Source: DASQPR01 sp963797605 (GTDB lineage Bacteria > Actinomycetota > Actinomycetes > Mycobacteriales > Micromonosporaceae). Taken from it: 64,000 bases of DNA. How positions within the stretch are numbered: the stretch's first letter is position 1; every line of letters starts with the position of its first letter. Positions 9,210 to 17,577 of this stretch are shown one piece after another. A program made the translations under genes and the position numbers. The notes below the pieces were generated by a model. It saw only the letters and a list, made by a program, of their open reading frames with translations. It did not search any database and was not told the DNA's origin. The stretch lies in NCBI GenBank assembly GCA_963797605.1, contig CAWCPX010000015.1, forward strand, positions 1 to 64,000. The letters run 5' to 3'.

Positions 9210-9256
9210 GTGTCCGAAGGATTTTTCAACCCTAAGGACAACGGGGTGTTTGTTAG
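9210..9256. other. Junction between two unrelated genomes
   Basis: On the left the radical SAM gene loses its family resemblance after 9209. On the right an actinobacterial acyl-CoA dehydrogenase read from the minus strand loses its own after GLTNL (9254). The 45 or so bases between belong to neither. GC content, codon use and repeat content change at this point. Both genes are broken, which argues for an artificial join. Confidence 0.8.
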
Positions 9257-9481
9257 GTTGGTCAGGCCGGCACCGCGCGGATCATGCGGCAGGAACAGGT
9301 TCCACAGACCGGCGTCGCGCGCCCGGGCCTTCAGCTCCTGGATGATCGGCGGGGTCGTCCAGCGCTCGCCGTCGCGGATCTGCTCGTGGAACGTGTGCTC
9401 GGCGGGATAGACGTACGTGTCCATGAAGTCGAGCAGACGCGTACGCACCTCCAGCGTCTTCGCGTCGAATTCGAAGTCCAT
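9254..9481 (-). CDS. Acyl-CoA dehydrogenase, N-terminal fragment
   Basis: Only the first 76 residues remain (MDFEFDAKTLEVRTRL to LFLPHDPRGAGLTNL). They match the N-terminal helical domain of acyl-CoA dehydrogenases of the FadE/ACAD10-11 type. The ATG at 9481 overlaps the stop of the upstream kinase-like gene (TGATG), so the two are translationally coupled. The FAD-binding and catalytic parts are lost at the genome junction. In mammals the same two domains are fused in ACAD10 and ACAD11, which supports a joint role in oxidising hydroxylated or unusual acyl-CoAs. Confidence 0.8.
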
Positions 9482-10542
9482 CACGCCTCCTTGATGTCGC
9501 CGGCAGCGTCGCCGGACAGCGTCTCTTGCGACAGAGCTTTATGGCCGAGTTCGGCGAGCGGCACCACGATCTCGCCCATCTTCTCGAACCCCGCGCCCAC
9601 GGTCTGACCTGCGGTAAACCGGAAGTGGATGCCTTCGGAGATCACCGCGAGCTTGAAGAACCCGAACGCGATGTACCAGTTCAGCCGGCTCAGATCGACC
9701 TGCCGCCGCGTCTGGTAGCGGGCGATCAGCTCCTCGCCGCTCGGAAAGCCGACGGCAGGCTGGATCGCGCTGGTCAACGCGCGGGCCGGCAACTGGTTGA
9801 GCGAGCCCCAGTAGACGAGGAGCAGCCCGAGATCGGCCAGCGGATCGCCGAGGGTCGCCATCTCCCAGTCGAGCACGGCGGCGACCCGATCGTCCGGGCC
9901 GACGATCACGTTGTCGAGGCGGTAGTCGCCGTGCACGATCGCCGGTGCCCCGCTCGTCGGCATCGTCGCCGCGAGCGCTTCGGCGAGCTCGTCGATGCCC
10001 GGCAACTCCCGGCTCCGCGACGCGTCGAGCTGCGCCCGCCAGCGCTTCACCTGCCGGTTGAGGAAACCCTCGGGCCGCCCGAAGTCACCGAGCCCGATCG
10101 TCGACGGGTCGACATCATGAAGATCGGCGAGCACATCCACGAGGGCGTACGCGATCGACGCGGCCCGCTGCGGCGTCAACGTCGCCGTGTCCCGTTTCTG
10201 CCGGTAGACCGTGCCGTCGACGTGCTGCATGACGTAGAACGGCGCCCCGATGACCTCGGGATCGGCACAGAAGAAATGCGTCTCGGGCACGGGTACGCCG
10301 GTCGAGCCGAGCGCCGACATGACCCGATACTCCCGTGCCATGTCGTGCGCGGTGGCGAGCACGTGGCCGAGCGGCGGGCGGCGAAGAACCCAGGTCCGGT
10401 CAGACGTACCCAACACATAGGTCAGGTTTGATTTTCCGCCCACGATGACCTCGGCGTGCAGTTCGCCGTCGGCGAACCCCGGGTGATGCTCGTCGAGGTA
10501 GGCGCGCAGCTTGTCGAGATCGAGGCCGGGAGGAGAAATCAC
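9481..10542 (-). CDS. APH-family phosphotransferase of acyl-CoA metabolism
   Basis: A 353-residue protein of the aminoglycoside-phosphotransferase/choline-kinase fold. Visible features are the N-lobe GGKSNLTYVLGTSDRTWVLR, the catalytic loop VHGDYRLDNVIVG (about residue 205) and the metal-binding DWEMATLGDPLADLG. Actinobacterial members with this wording sit beside acyl-CoA dehydrogenases and resemble the kinase domain of ACAD10/11, which phosphorylates 4-hydroxyacyl-CoA. Its genes on both sides overlap it by a few bases, so it belongs to a coupled acyl-CoA operon. An antibiotic-resistance role is unlikely in this setting. Confidence 0.85.
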   Translation of the reverse strand: MISPPGLDLDKLRAYLDEHHPGFADGELHAEVIVGGKSNLTYVLGTSDRTWVLRRPPLGHVLATAHDMAREYRVMSALGSTGVPVPETHFFCADPEVIGAPFYVMQHVDGTVYRQKRDTATLTPQRAASIAYALVDVLADLHDVDPSTIGLGDFGRPEGFLNRQVKRWRAQLDASRSRELPGIDELAEALAATMPTSGAPAIVHGDYRLDNVIVGPDDRVAAVLDWEMATLGDPLADLGLLLVYWGSLNQLPARALTSAIQPAVGFPSGEELIARYQTRRQVDLSRLNWYIAFGFFKLAVISEGIHFRFTAGQTVGAGFEKMGEIVVPLAELGHKALSQETLSGDAAGDIKEA

Positions 10543-11510
10543 AGCTCCACCACGACCCGGCCGGTCGTGTCGCCGGCCGCGAGTGCCGTGATGCCCTCGG
10601 CGGCCTGCTCGAACGGCAGCCTCGCGCTGACCAGCGGCACCGCGACGCCCTCCTCGGCGAGCACGCTCAAGTCGTCGTGCGCCCGCTGCAGCGACTCCGG
10701 CTCCATCTTCTTGTAGAGACCCCAGTGCAGGCCGACGATCGAATAGTTCTTGACCAGCGCGTGCGAGGTCACCGCGGCAGCGATGTCACCACCGGCGAAC
10801 CCGATCACGAGCAGGCGGCCCTCGAACGCGATGCATTTCGTCGACCGGGTAAACGTCTCACCGCCGACCGAGTCGTAGATGACGTTGGCGCCACGGCCAC
10901 CGGTCGCGTCTTTCACAACGGCGACGAAGTCCTCGGTGCGCCGGTCGACGACGATGTCGGCACCGAGCGCCTCGGCCACCTTCACCTTCGCCGGCCCGCC
11001 GACCACCGCGATGACCCGTGCGCCCGCTGCCTTCCCGAGCTGGATCGCGGCGCTGCCGACACCACCGGCGCCAGCGTGCACGAGCAACGTCTCGCCGGCC
11101 TGCAGCGCGGCACGACGATGCAAACCAAACCATCCCGTCTGGTACGCGATGTGAAACGCCGCCGCCTGCGCGTCGTCGAGCCGGCCGGGAGCCGCGAACA
11201 CGTCACCGACGTTGAGCACCGCCAGCTCCGACAGCGCGCCGCCGGCCGGGGTGCCGAGCACACGGTCGCCCACCTCGAACCCGGCACCGGCGCGCACCAC
11301 CCGGCCGCAGAGTTCGACACCGGGAGTGAACGGCAGCGGCGGTTTGACCTGGTAGAGACCCCGGCACATGAGCGCGTCAGGAAAGTTCAACGCGACCGCG
11401 CTGACCTGCACGAGCACCTGACCGTCAGCGGGTTCCGGCTCCGGCAGATCGGATTCGAGCCGCATCACGTCGATCGGCTCGCCCAGCTCGTGTACCCGCC
11501 ACGCTTTCAT
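10539..11510 (-). CDS. NADPH:quinone oxidoreductase-like MDR enzyme
   Basis: A 323-residue medium-chain dehydrogenase/reductase without the structural zinc lobe, typical of quinone oxidoreductase or enoyl reductase members. The N-terminal GroES-like domain contains ALNFPDALMCRGLYQVKPPLPFTPG split over residues 40-66. The nucleotide-binding part has HAGAGGVGSAAIQLGKAAGA (about 142-161), which fits NADPH. The stop overlaps the next start (ATGA, 10539-10542). In this operon it most likely reduces an acyl-CoA or carbonyl intermediate; the substrate is unknown. Confidence 0.82.
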   Translation of the reverse strand: MKAWRVHELGEPIDVMRLESDLPEPEPADGQVLVQVSAVALNFPDALMCRGLYQVKPPLPFTPGVELCGRVVRAGAGFEVGDRVLGTPAGGALSELAVLNVGDVFAAPGRLDDAQAAAFHIAYQTGWFGLHRRAALQAGETLLVHAGAGGVGSAAIQLGKAAGARVIAVVGGPAKVKVAEALGADIVVDRRTEDFVAVVKDATGGRGANVIYDSVGGETFTRSTKCIAFEGRLLVIGFAGGDIAAAVTSHALVKNYSIVGLHWGLYKKMEPESLQRAHDDLSVLAEEGVAVPLVSARLPFEQAAEGITALAAGDTTGRVVVEL

Positions 11511-12301
11511 GTGCGAAGCCCCTCCACCTGCTGCTGCATCTTCCGCATGCCACCGATCCAGCGGTCGGGGTCGGTCGCGCGGTGTACGGCGTAATCGTGC
11601 GCCTCGGGATGCGGCAGGATCAGGAAACGGCCGTCACCGAGCGCCGCCACCACGTCGTCGGCCAGTTGCTCCGGCGAGATCGCGTCCGCGCCCAGCACCA
11701 GCTTGCCCGTTTCCCCGGACGCTTCCAGCATCGCCGTCCGGACGCCTTGCGGGCATAACGCCTGCACCGTGATGCCGCGGTGCCCGTAGGTGATCGACAT
11801 CCACTCGGCGAACGCGAGCGCGCCGTGCTTCGTGACGGAGTACGGCGCCGCGCCGAGCATGGTCAGCATGCCGGCCGCCGACACGGTCGAGAGGAAGTGG
11901 CCCCGGCCGCGTTCGAGCCACCGTGGCAGCAGTTCCCGGGAGGCGCGTACGTGTGCCATGACGTTGACCTGCCACGCGAGGTCCCAGGCGGCTTCGGGAG
12001 CCTCGGGGCCACCGCCGGTGCCGACGCCCGCGTTCGCGCAGAAGAGATCGATCTCGCCGAGGTGTCCGCGCGCGGTCGCGACGAGCGCGGCAGCGCCTTG
12101 CTCACTGGCGGCGTCACCGGGCACGGCGAGGCCGCCGATCGCCGCGGCGACCTGCTCGACCGCGTCGGCGTTGAGATCGTTGACGACGACCCGGGCACCC
12201 AGCGCGGCGAATCGCGTCGCCATGGCCGCTCCGATGCCGCCACCGGCGCCGGTGATCACCACGCCCGCGCCGGCAAGCTCCAGCGGCTGCCCGGCCGTCA
12301 T
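11507..12301 (-). CDS. SDR-family oxidoreductase
   Basis: A classical short-chain dehydrogenase of 264 residues. It shows the cofactor motif TGAGGGIG (residues 17-24), the structural CANAGVG and the catalytic YSVTK with the preceding Ser in LSTVSAAG. Asp after the second strand (VVNDLNAD) suggests NAD preference. It overlaps the MDR gene below and the MaoC gene above by 4 bases each (ATGA). Within the operon it may oxidise a 3-hydroxyacyl-CoA made by the MaoC protein. Confidence 0.85.
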   Translation of the reverse strand: MTAGQPLELAGAGVVITGAGGGIGAAMATRFAALGARVVVNDLNADAVEQVAAAIGGLAVPGDAASEQGAAALVATARGHLGEIDLFCANAGVGTGGGPEAPEAAWDLAWQVNVMAHVRASRELLPRWLERGRGHFLSTVSAAGMLTMLGAAPYSVTKHGALAFAEWMSITYGHRGITVQALCPQGVRTAMLEASGETGKLVLGADAISPEQLADDVVAALGDGRFLILPHPEAHDYAVHRATDPDRWIGGMRKMQQQVEGLRT

Positions 12302-12753
12302 GCGTAGAACCGGGAGACCGACTCGGCGACACAGACCGGCTTGTCGCCACCCTCGCGCTCGATCGTCGTGCGGGCCTGCACCTGGACGCCGCCCTCGACG
12401 TCGTCGACGCTCACGATCTCGACGTGGCCCCGGACCCGGGAGTCGACCGGCACCGGAGCCGGAAACCGCACCTTGTTGACGCCGTAGTTGACCGCCATCG
12501 AGATGCCGCTGACCTTCATCCGGTCACCGACGAGGATCGGCAGCAGCGACAGCGTGAGGTAACCGTGTGCGATCGTCGTGGAGAACGGGCCGGCGGCCGC
12601 GCGCTCGGGGTCGACATGGATCCACTGATGATCACCCGTCGCGTCGGCGAACTTGTTGATGCGCTCCTGGTCGATCGTGACCCAGTCGCTGTAACCGAGA
12701 TCGGTGCCGGCGGCTTTCCGCAGGTCGTCAAGAGACTCAAACATCGTTGTCAT
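12298..12753 (-). CDS. MaoC-like (R)-specific enoyl-CoA hydratase
   Basis: A 151-residue hot-dog-fold protein with the hydratase-2 motif ADATGDHQWIHVDPERA, then GPFSTTIAHGYLTLSL. The Asp and His of this motif activate water for addition to a 2-enoyl-CoA. The C-terminal half keeps the VNYGVNKVRFPAPVP strand typical of the family. Its ATG at 12753 overlaps the stop of a 22-codon open reading frame (12750-12818) that fills the space to the upstream SDR gene, so translation of the three is probably linked. Confidence 0.87.
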   Translation of the reverse strand: MTTMFESLDDLRKAAGTDLGYSDWVTIDQERINKFADATGDHQWIHVDPERAAAGPFSTTIAHGYLTLSLLPILVGDRMKVSGISMAVNYGVNKVRFPAPVPVDSRVRGHVEIVSVDDVEGGVQVQARTTIEREGGDKPVCVAESVSRFYA

Positions 12754-12818
12754 GGCCGCCCCCGCTTCGCAGGGCGCGGCCCTGCTGTATCACTGTTCGC
12801 TAGGACAAGCTCGCTCAT
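12750..12818 (-). CDS. Candidate 22-residue coupled mini-ORF (MSELVLAN...)
   Basis: The frame starts with ATG immediately after the SDR stop (TGA at 12819) and ends with TGA overlapping the MaoC start. It reads MSELVLANSDTAGPRPAKRG plus two residues. Its first 17 bases or so (ATGAGCGAGCTTGTC) are the same as those of another mini-ORF at 25571-25645, which sits in the same kind of slot. The exact fit between two genes suggests that it is translated and passes ribosomes on. Whether the peptide has any function is unknown. Confidence 0.45.
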   Translation of the reverse strand: MSELVLANSDTAGPRPAKRGRP

Positions 12819-13580
12819 TCAGACTCCTCCAAACAAAGTGATGCCGCCGTCGAGCAGAAGCGTCTGACCGGTGATCCAGCTGGAGTCGTCGGACGCGAGG
12901 AACGCGACGGCGCTCGCCACGTCGGCCGGCACGCCGAGGCGCTGCAACGCATAGCCGGCCGCGACATCGGCTTCGCGCCCTTCGTAAAGCGCGCTGGCGA
13001 ACTGGGTCTTCACGACGGCCGGCGCGACCGCGTTGACCCGGATCGTCGGGCTCAGCTCGAGTGCAAGCTGCGACGTGAGGTGGATCAGGGCGGCCTTGCT
13101 GACCGCGTAGGCGCCCAGGCCCGGAGCCGGTTTCGTGCCGGCGATCGAGGAGACGTTGACGATGGCGCCGCCGTTGCGGTCCATCCACGCCTCATGCACC
13201 TGGCCCACCCAGCTCAGCGCCGCGAACAGGTTGACCTCGAAGACCTTGCGGATCGCCGCCATGTCGGTGCCGATCATCGGGCCGAACACAGGGTTGATGC
13301 CGGTGTTGTTGACCAGCACGTCGACGCTGCCGAACTCGGCGATCGTCGCGGCCACGGTCGCGGCCTGATGCTCGACGTCATCGGCCTTGCCAGGCACTCC
13401 CAGCGCGAACTCCTTGCCGCCGAGCGTTTCGACGGCGGCCTCCAGCGCCTCGGGCTTACGGGCGGTGACGCACACCTTGCCGCCCTCCGCGACGATCCGC
13501 TCAGCGATGCCGAGGCCGATGCCGCGACTCGCGCCGGTGACGATCGCGACCTTGCCCGCGAATCTCTGCGCCCCACTCAT
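12819..13580 (-). CDS. SDR-family oxidoreductase, first gene of acyl-CoA operon
   Basis: A FabG-like short-chain dehydrogenase of about 253 residues with TGASRGIG near the N-terminus, VLVNNTGIN, the catalytic Ser in VNVSSIAG and YAVSK. Arg and Lys after the second strand (TARKPEA) suggest NADPH. The ATG at 13580 has a good ribosome-binding site (GGAGG, 9 bases away) and is preferred over an upstream TTG. It is the promoter-proximal gene of the minus-strand cluster running to 9254, and a TetR-type operator lies 200 bases upstream. Confidence 0.86.
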   Translation of the reverse strand: MSGAQRFAGKVAIVTGASRGIGLGIAERIVAEGGKVCVTARKPEALEAAVETLGGKEFALGVPGKADDVEHQAATVAATIAEFGSVDVLVNNTGINPVFGPMIGTDMAAIRKVFEVNLFAALSWVGQVHEAWMDRNGGAIVNVSSIAGTKPAPGLGAYAVSKAALIHLTSQLALELSPTIRVNAVAPAVVKTQFASALYEGREADVAAGYALQRLGVPADVASAVAFLASDDSSWITGQTLLLDGGITLFGGV

Positions 13581-13955
13581 ATTCAAAATCCTCCATGTAT
13601 GAACGGAACGACGGTCATATGACCGGCGTGCTCGCTCGCGGGGAAACCGACGGTCGCGCGGTTGTGCGGCGGTGTGCCGCCCCGGCCCATCGGAACATAG
13701 CTGCCAGAGATTCTGGACATTCTGAAGGTGCTGCCCATGAAGCCCCTCGTCGTTGACGGTTCACGGCGCCTCGGCCCGGCTGACTAAGCGCTTGCTTAGC
13801 ATCGCCGCCCGTTGGGCCGGTGTCAACGGGTGGGAAGCCGTCTCGGCCGCGGTTTGCACAACCATTCGGGGCCGTGCTGGACTGGTCGCCGTTGATCGGT
13901 ATCTGAGGCGGAGAGTCGTAGACGGACTCTCACATCGGCGAAAGGCTGCCTTGTC
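13581..13955. promoter_or_regulatory. Divergent intergenic region of 375 bases
   Basis: This region separates the acyl-CoA operon (leftward) from the cyclophilin gene (rightward) and must carry both promoters. The one clear element is the palindrome at 13784-13799. I could not recognise a reliable -35/-10 pair, and no small gene is supported. Confidence 0.55.
13784..13799. promoter_or_regulatory. TetR-type operator palindrome
   Basis: CTAAGCGCTTGCTTAG has perfect 6-base arms (CTAAGC and GCTTAG) around a 4-base centre and contains AAGCGCTT. Actinobacterial TetR regulators of fatty-acid and acyl-CoA genes bind sites of this form. It stands between the acyl-CoA operon and the cyclophilin gene; the operon is the more likely target. 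The regulator gene is not in the window. Confidence 0.6.
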
Positions 13956-14756
13956 GTGGTGATTCAGGAAGACGGAACCCGTCCCGGCGCGGGCCGCGCA
14001 TGGGTCGGCGCGGTCGTGGCGGCCATCGTCGTCATCGGCGCGTTCCTCTACGTGGCGTTCGGTGGCAACAGCGACAAGTCCACGACGGCGGCCTCGGCCC
14101 ATTCGACGCCGCCCGCTGCCGCCGCCACGTCCGGCGCCACCGGTGCCGCGAGCGCCCCGGCCGCGCCGTCAGGATCGTGCGCGTTCAAGCCCGACACCTC
14201 CGGCAACCCGAACCTGACGAAGACGGGCCTCCCGCCGACCAGCGGTTACCCGACCACGGGCACCGAAGCGATGACCATGAACACGAGCCAGGGCAAGATC
14301 GTGATCACGCTCGACGTCGCGCACGCGCCGTGCACCGCGGCGAGCTTCGCCTACCTGGCCGGGAAGAAGTTCTTCAACGGATCGACCTGCCACCGGCTCG
14401 TCAACGGCGGCATCTTCGTGCTGCAGTGCGGCGACCCGACCGGCTCCGGGTCGGGCGGCCCGAGCTACACGATTCCCGACGAGAACCTGCCCACCGCCCA
14501 GGGCACGGGCTACGGCGCCGGCGTGGTCGCGATGGCGAACACCGGCCAGCCCGGCAGCGGCAGCAGCCAGTTCTTCCTTGTCTTCAAGGACAGCAGCGCC
14601 GGCCTGACGCCGACGTACGCCGTGATCGGCAAGGTCACCACGGGCCTCGACGTGCTCCAGAAGATCGGCGCGGCCGGCGTGGTCGGCGGTGGCGGCGACG
14701 GCGCCCCGAAGCTCACCACGAAGATCACGACGCTGACCGTGGGTCCGTCGAACTGA
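13956..14756 (+). CDS. Membrane-anchored cyclophilin-type peptidyl-prolyl isomerase
   Basis: A 266-residue protein with one N-terminal membrane helix (VGAVVAAIVVIGAFLYVAF, about residues 17-35), an Ala/Ser/Thr-rich outer linker, and a cyclophilin domain. Domain landmarks are MTMNTSQGKIVITLD, FHRL-like TCHRLVNGGIFVLQCGDPTG and GSGSSQFFLVFKD. It should catalyse prolyl isomerisation on the outer face of the membrane. The start is GTG at 13956 (a second GTG follows directly). A strong rho-independent terminator follows the stop, so the gene is a single unit. Confidence 0.88.
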   Translation: MVIQEDGTRPGAGRAWVGAVVAAIVVIGAFLYVAFGGNSDKSTTAASAHSTPPAAAATSGATGAASAPAAPSGSCAFKPDTSGNPNLTKTGLPPTSGYPTTGTEAMTMNTSQGKIVITLDVAHAPCTAASFAYLAGKKFFNGSTCHRLVNGGIFVLQCGDPTGSGSGGPSYTIPDENLPTAQGTGYGAGVVAMANTGQPGSGSSQFFLVFKDSSAGLTPTYAVIGKVTTGLDVLQKIGAAGVVGGGGDGAPKLTTKITTLTVGPSN

Positions 14757-14770
14757 TCCTCATCACAACG

Positions 14771-14806
14771 AGCCGCCACGACCCACTCGGGTCGTGGCGG
14801 CTTTTT
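14771..14806 (+). terminator. Rho-independent terminator
   Basis: A perfect 14-base stem, AGCCGCCACGACCC (14771-14784) pairing with 14789-14802, with a 4-base loop ACTC and a T-run directly after. It ends the cyclophilin transcript 15 bases past the stop codon. Confidence 0.93.
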
Positions 14807-14811
14807 CATGC

Positions 14812-15585
14812 CTATGCGACCTGGAACGACCGCTTCGACAGGCCGATCCAGAAACCGTCGATGCGCTGATCCGGCGGCGCAGCGGGGTCGGCGGCGGCAC
14901 CGAGCGTGACGAACATCGGGGCGAAATGCTCGATCGTCGGATGCGCGTACGGCATGCCGGGCGCCAGGTTCCGGAAGTCGACCAGTTCGTCGACGGCACC
15001 CCGGGCCAGCACCTCACTCGTCCACGCGTCGAATTCGCTCGACCACCCCGGCGCCGGTTGATCGACCCGGAAGTCACGCAGGAACGGCAGGCCGTGCGTC
15101 AGGAATCCGCTGCCGATGATCAGGACGCCCTCGTCGCGCAACGGGGCGAGCCGCCGACCGAGCGCCAGCAGCTTCTCGGGATCGAGCGTTGGCATCGAAA
15201 TCTGCAGCACCGGCACGTCGGCATCCGGGTACATCACCGTGAGCGGCACGTATGCGCCGTGGTCGAGGCCACGGTGCGGCTGCTCGGCCACGGACTCCGT
15301 GTCGGAAACCAGCGCCTTCACGCGCGCCGCGAGATCTGGGGCGCCGGGCGACGCGTACGTCGTGCGGTAGAACCGCTCGGGGAAGCCACCGAAGTCGTAC
15401 GTCAGCGGCACCCCGGTGTCGGTCGCGCCGATCGTGAGCGGGGCGGACTCCCAGTGCGCCGAGACGACCAGGATCGCCGTCGGCCGGGGCAGGTCCGCCG
15501 ACCAGGCCGCGAGCTGGCTGACCCACAACTCGTCGTCAACGAGCGGCGGGGCACCGTGACCGATATAGAGCGCTGGCATCGTCAT
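14812..15585 (-). CDS. LigB/DODA-type extradiol dioxygenase
   Basis: A class III extradiol ring-cleavage dioxygenase homologous to plant DOPA dioxygenase and E. coli YgiD. Metal and catalytic His residues lie in YIGHGAPP, VVSAHWESAPL, GLDHGAYVPL and PYAHPTIEHF. The His set is complete, so the enzyme should bind one non-haem iron or zinc. About 257 residues from the ATG at 15585; an in-frame ATG lies two codons downstream. It shares no obvious operon with the TPP enzyme upstream, which is on the same strand 170 bases away. The natural catechol is unknown. Confidence 0.87.
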   Translation of the reverse strand: MTMPALYIGHGAPPLVDDELWVSQLAAWSADLPRPTAILVVSAHWESAPLTIGATDTGVPLTYDFGGFPERFYRTTYASPGAPDLAARVKALVSDTESVAEQPHRGLDHGAYVPLTVMYPDADVPVLQISMPTLDPEKLLALGRRLAPLRDEGVLIIGSGFLTHGLPFLRDFRVDQPAPGWSSEFDAWTSEVLARGAVDELVDFRNLAPGMPYAHPTIEHFAPMFVTLGAAADPAAPPDQRIDGFWIGLSKRSFQVA

Positions 15586-15756
15586 GCGTACCACTCTATG
15601 TTGGTTTATTTGACGCGGCAAATAAATGTGATCCGATAGCTGCCCCGGCGCGCATATACATCGGATGTCAAATAGTTTTTGACCTGCGGTGGATCGTGCC
15701 GAGGCGCGGCGGCGTCAGCCACCACGGATCGACACGATCCACCGCCCCACACCCGA

Positions 15757-17408
15757 TCAATGACTGCGGAACGCCTCTTCCAGCCACCAGGCGCCACGGG
15801 TCGCGCCGACTTTCGCGTCGATCACGAGCGGACGGTCGCGCGGGCCGGCCAGCCACTCGCGTACGCCGGCCAGATCGCTTTCGCTGCGGACGGTCACGCC
15901 GACGCACCCGAACCCGGTGGCGATCGCGGCGATGTGCGGCTCCGGAAAACGCACCGTGCCCAGCGGGTATCCGTCCGGACCGAAGTGATGCATCTCAGCG
16001 CCCGACGCGGCGTCGTTGTAGACGACGATGACGAGTGGCAGTTTGAGCCGGTCGACCGTCGTCAACTCCGCGACCGACATCAGGAAGCCGCCATCGCCGA
16101 GTGCCGCCACGGCGAGCCGGTCGGAATGGGCGAGCGACGCTCCGATCGCCGACGCGAGCCCTAGCCCCATCGACTGGTAGGCCTGCGTCATGACAAATCC
16201 GGACGCGTCTGGAACCCGTAGGAACATCGACGGGTAACCCATGAAGTTGCCGGAGTCGACGGCCACGATCCGGCGAGACGGCAGCAGATCGTCGAGCGCG
16301 ATCGTCAGCGTCCGGGCGTCCATCCGACCGTCGATGCCGTCGTCGACATAGGGCACGTCGCGCCACCGTTGCGATCGGATCCGTTCGGCCAGCGCGATCG
16401 TGCGCCACCCGGGCCGGAATGCCCGGTCAGCCGGTCGAGGACGAGTTCGGCGACCCTCCGCACGTCGCCGCGCACGCTGATGTCCTCGGCACACGCGGCG
16501 GCCAGTGGCACGTCGAGCGCCGTGACGTCATGGTCCACTCGGATCACCGTGGCGTCTTTCGGGATCAGCGCGCCGTGGCGAGTGGTCCACGCGTTCAGGG
16601 TCGCGCCCCATGCCACGATCACGTCCGCGTCGGCGATCAACTCGGTCGCGAGCGGTGACGCGAAGGCGCCGGAGACGTCGAGGTCCCACGGTTCGCCCGC
16701 GAACAGACCCTTCGCCGCGGCCGACGTCGCGAGCAGCGCACCACATCGGTCGGCCAGCCGGGTCAACGTCGATCGAGTCGCCCCGTACGGCATCCGAGCC
16801 GCCCCGCGTCCGGCGATGAAGACCGGTCGTTCGGCTCGGCGCAGCGCGTCCGCGAGGGCGGCCAGGCCCTGTTCGGTCGGGTCCGCCGCCACCGAGACCT
16901 CGACGGCTTCTACGGGCGTGACGGTCGCCTCGGCCATCATCTCGTCGAGCGGCAGGCCGAGCACGACGGTGCCGCCGAGCCCGAAGGTCGCGAGCCGCCA
17001 CGCGGTCATCACGTCTTCGGTGGTGGATTCCGCGCGCACCCGGTGGAATTCGGCACCGACCGCGTAGGCGGCGCCCTGCAGGTCGATGGCGACGTCCGAT
17101 CGTGGCGACGTGGCCTCGGGCGCGAGCACGATCAACGGCGTGCGGCTCTTCGCGGCTTCGGCGATGCCAGTCAGTGCGTTGGTGAGCCCCGGTCCCTGGT
17201 GCACCGTGAGCACCCCGACGCGCCCCGACGACCGGGCGTACGCGTCGGCCATGGTCGCCGCACCGCCCTCATGCGCGGCCGGCACGAACCGGGCTCCACC
17301 GGCGATCAATGCGTTGGTGACATGGAAGTTGCCGCTGCCGACCACGCCGAACACGTAGTCGACTCCCAGGCGTGCGAGCACTTCCCCGACGTGCTTCGCG
17401 ACGTTCAT
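15757..17408 (-). CDS. Thiamine-diphosphate enzyme (acetolactate synthase/benzoylformate decarboxylase-like), frameshifted
   Basis: The N-terminal Pyr domain has the cofactor-activating Glu in PAAHEGGAATMADAYAR (about residue 48) and HQGPGLTNALTGIAEA. The middle domain covers about residues 185-320. The C-terminal PP domain has the GDG...N motif as ALGDGGFLMSV...VVYNDAAS. These features define 2-oxoacid decarboxylases and related carboligases. The frame shifts near 16400-16410 (RLTGHSG side to RPGWRTIALAERIRSQ). About 550 residues when rejoined; start ATG at 17408. Substrate unknown. Confidence 0.83.
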
Positions 17409-17577
17409 GCGGCTACCGCTCAACCCACGCGAGCAGAAAATCATTCAGTAAAACCATGGCCAGAGCGTATCTAGCAACTCTTCGCAGTCAACGCTATACA
17501 CACGGTTATTCGGACAAATGCAAGTGACTTTTCGGTCAGCTGCGGACGCAACTCACCTTATTCACGAAAACCTTCCG

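Noticed and set aside
9481..10542. Aminoglycoside resistance gene.
   Set aside because: The APH fold is shared, but the acyl-CoA operon and the overlapping acyl-CoA dehydrogenase argue for a lipid role.
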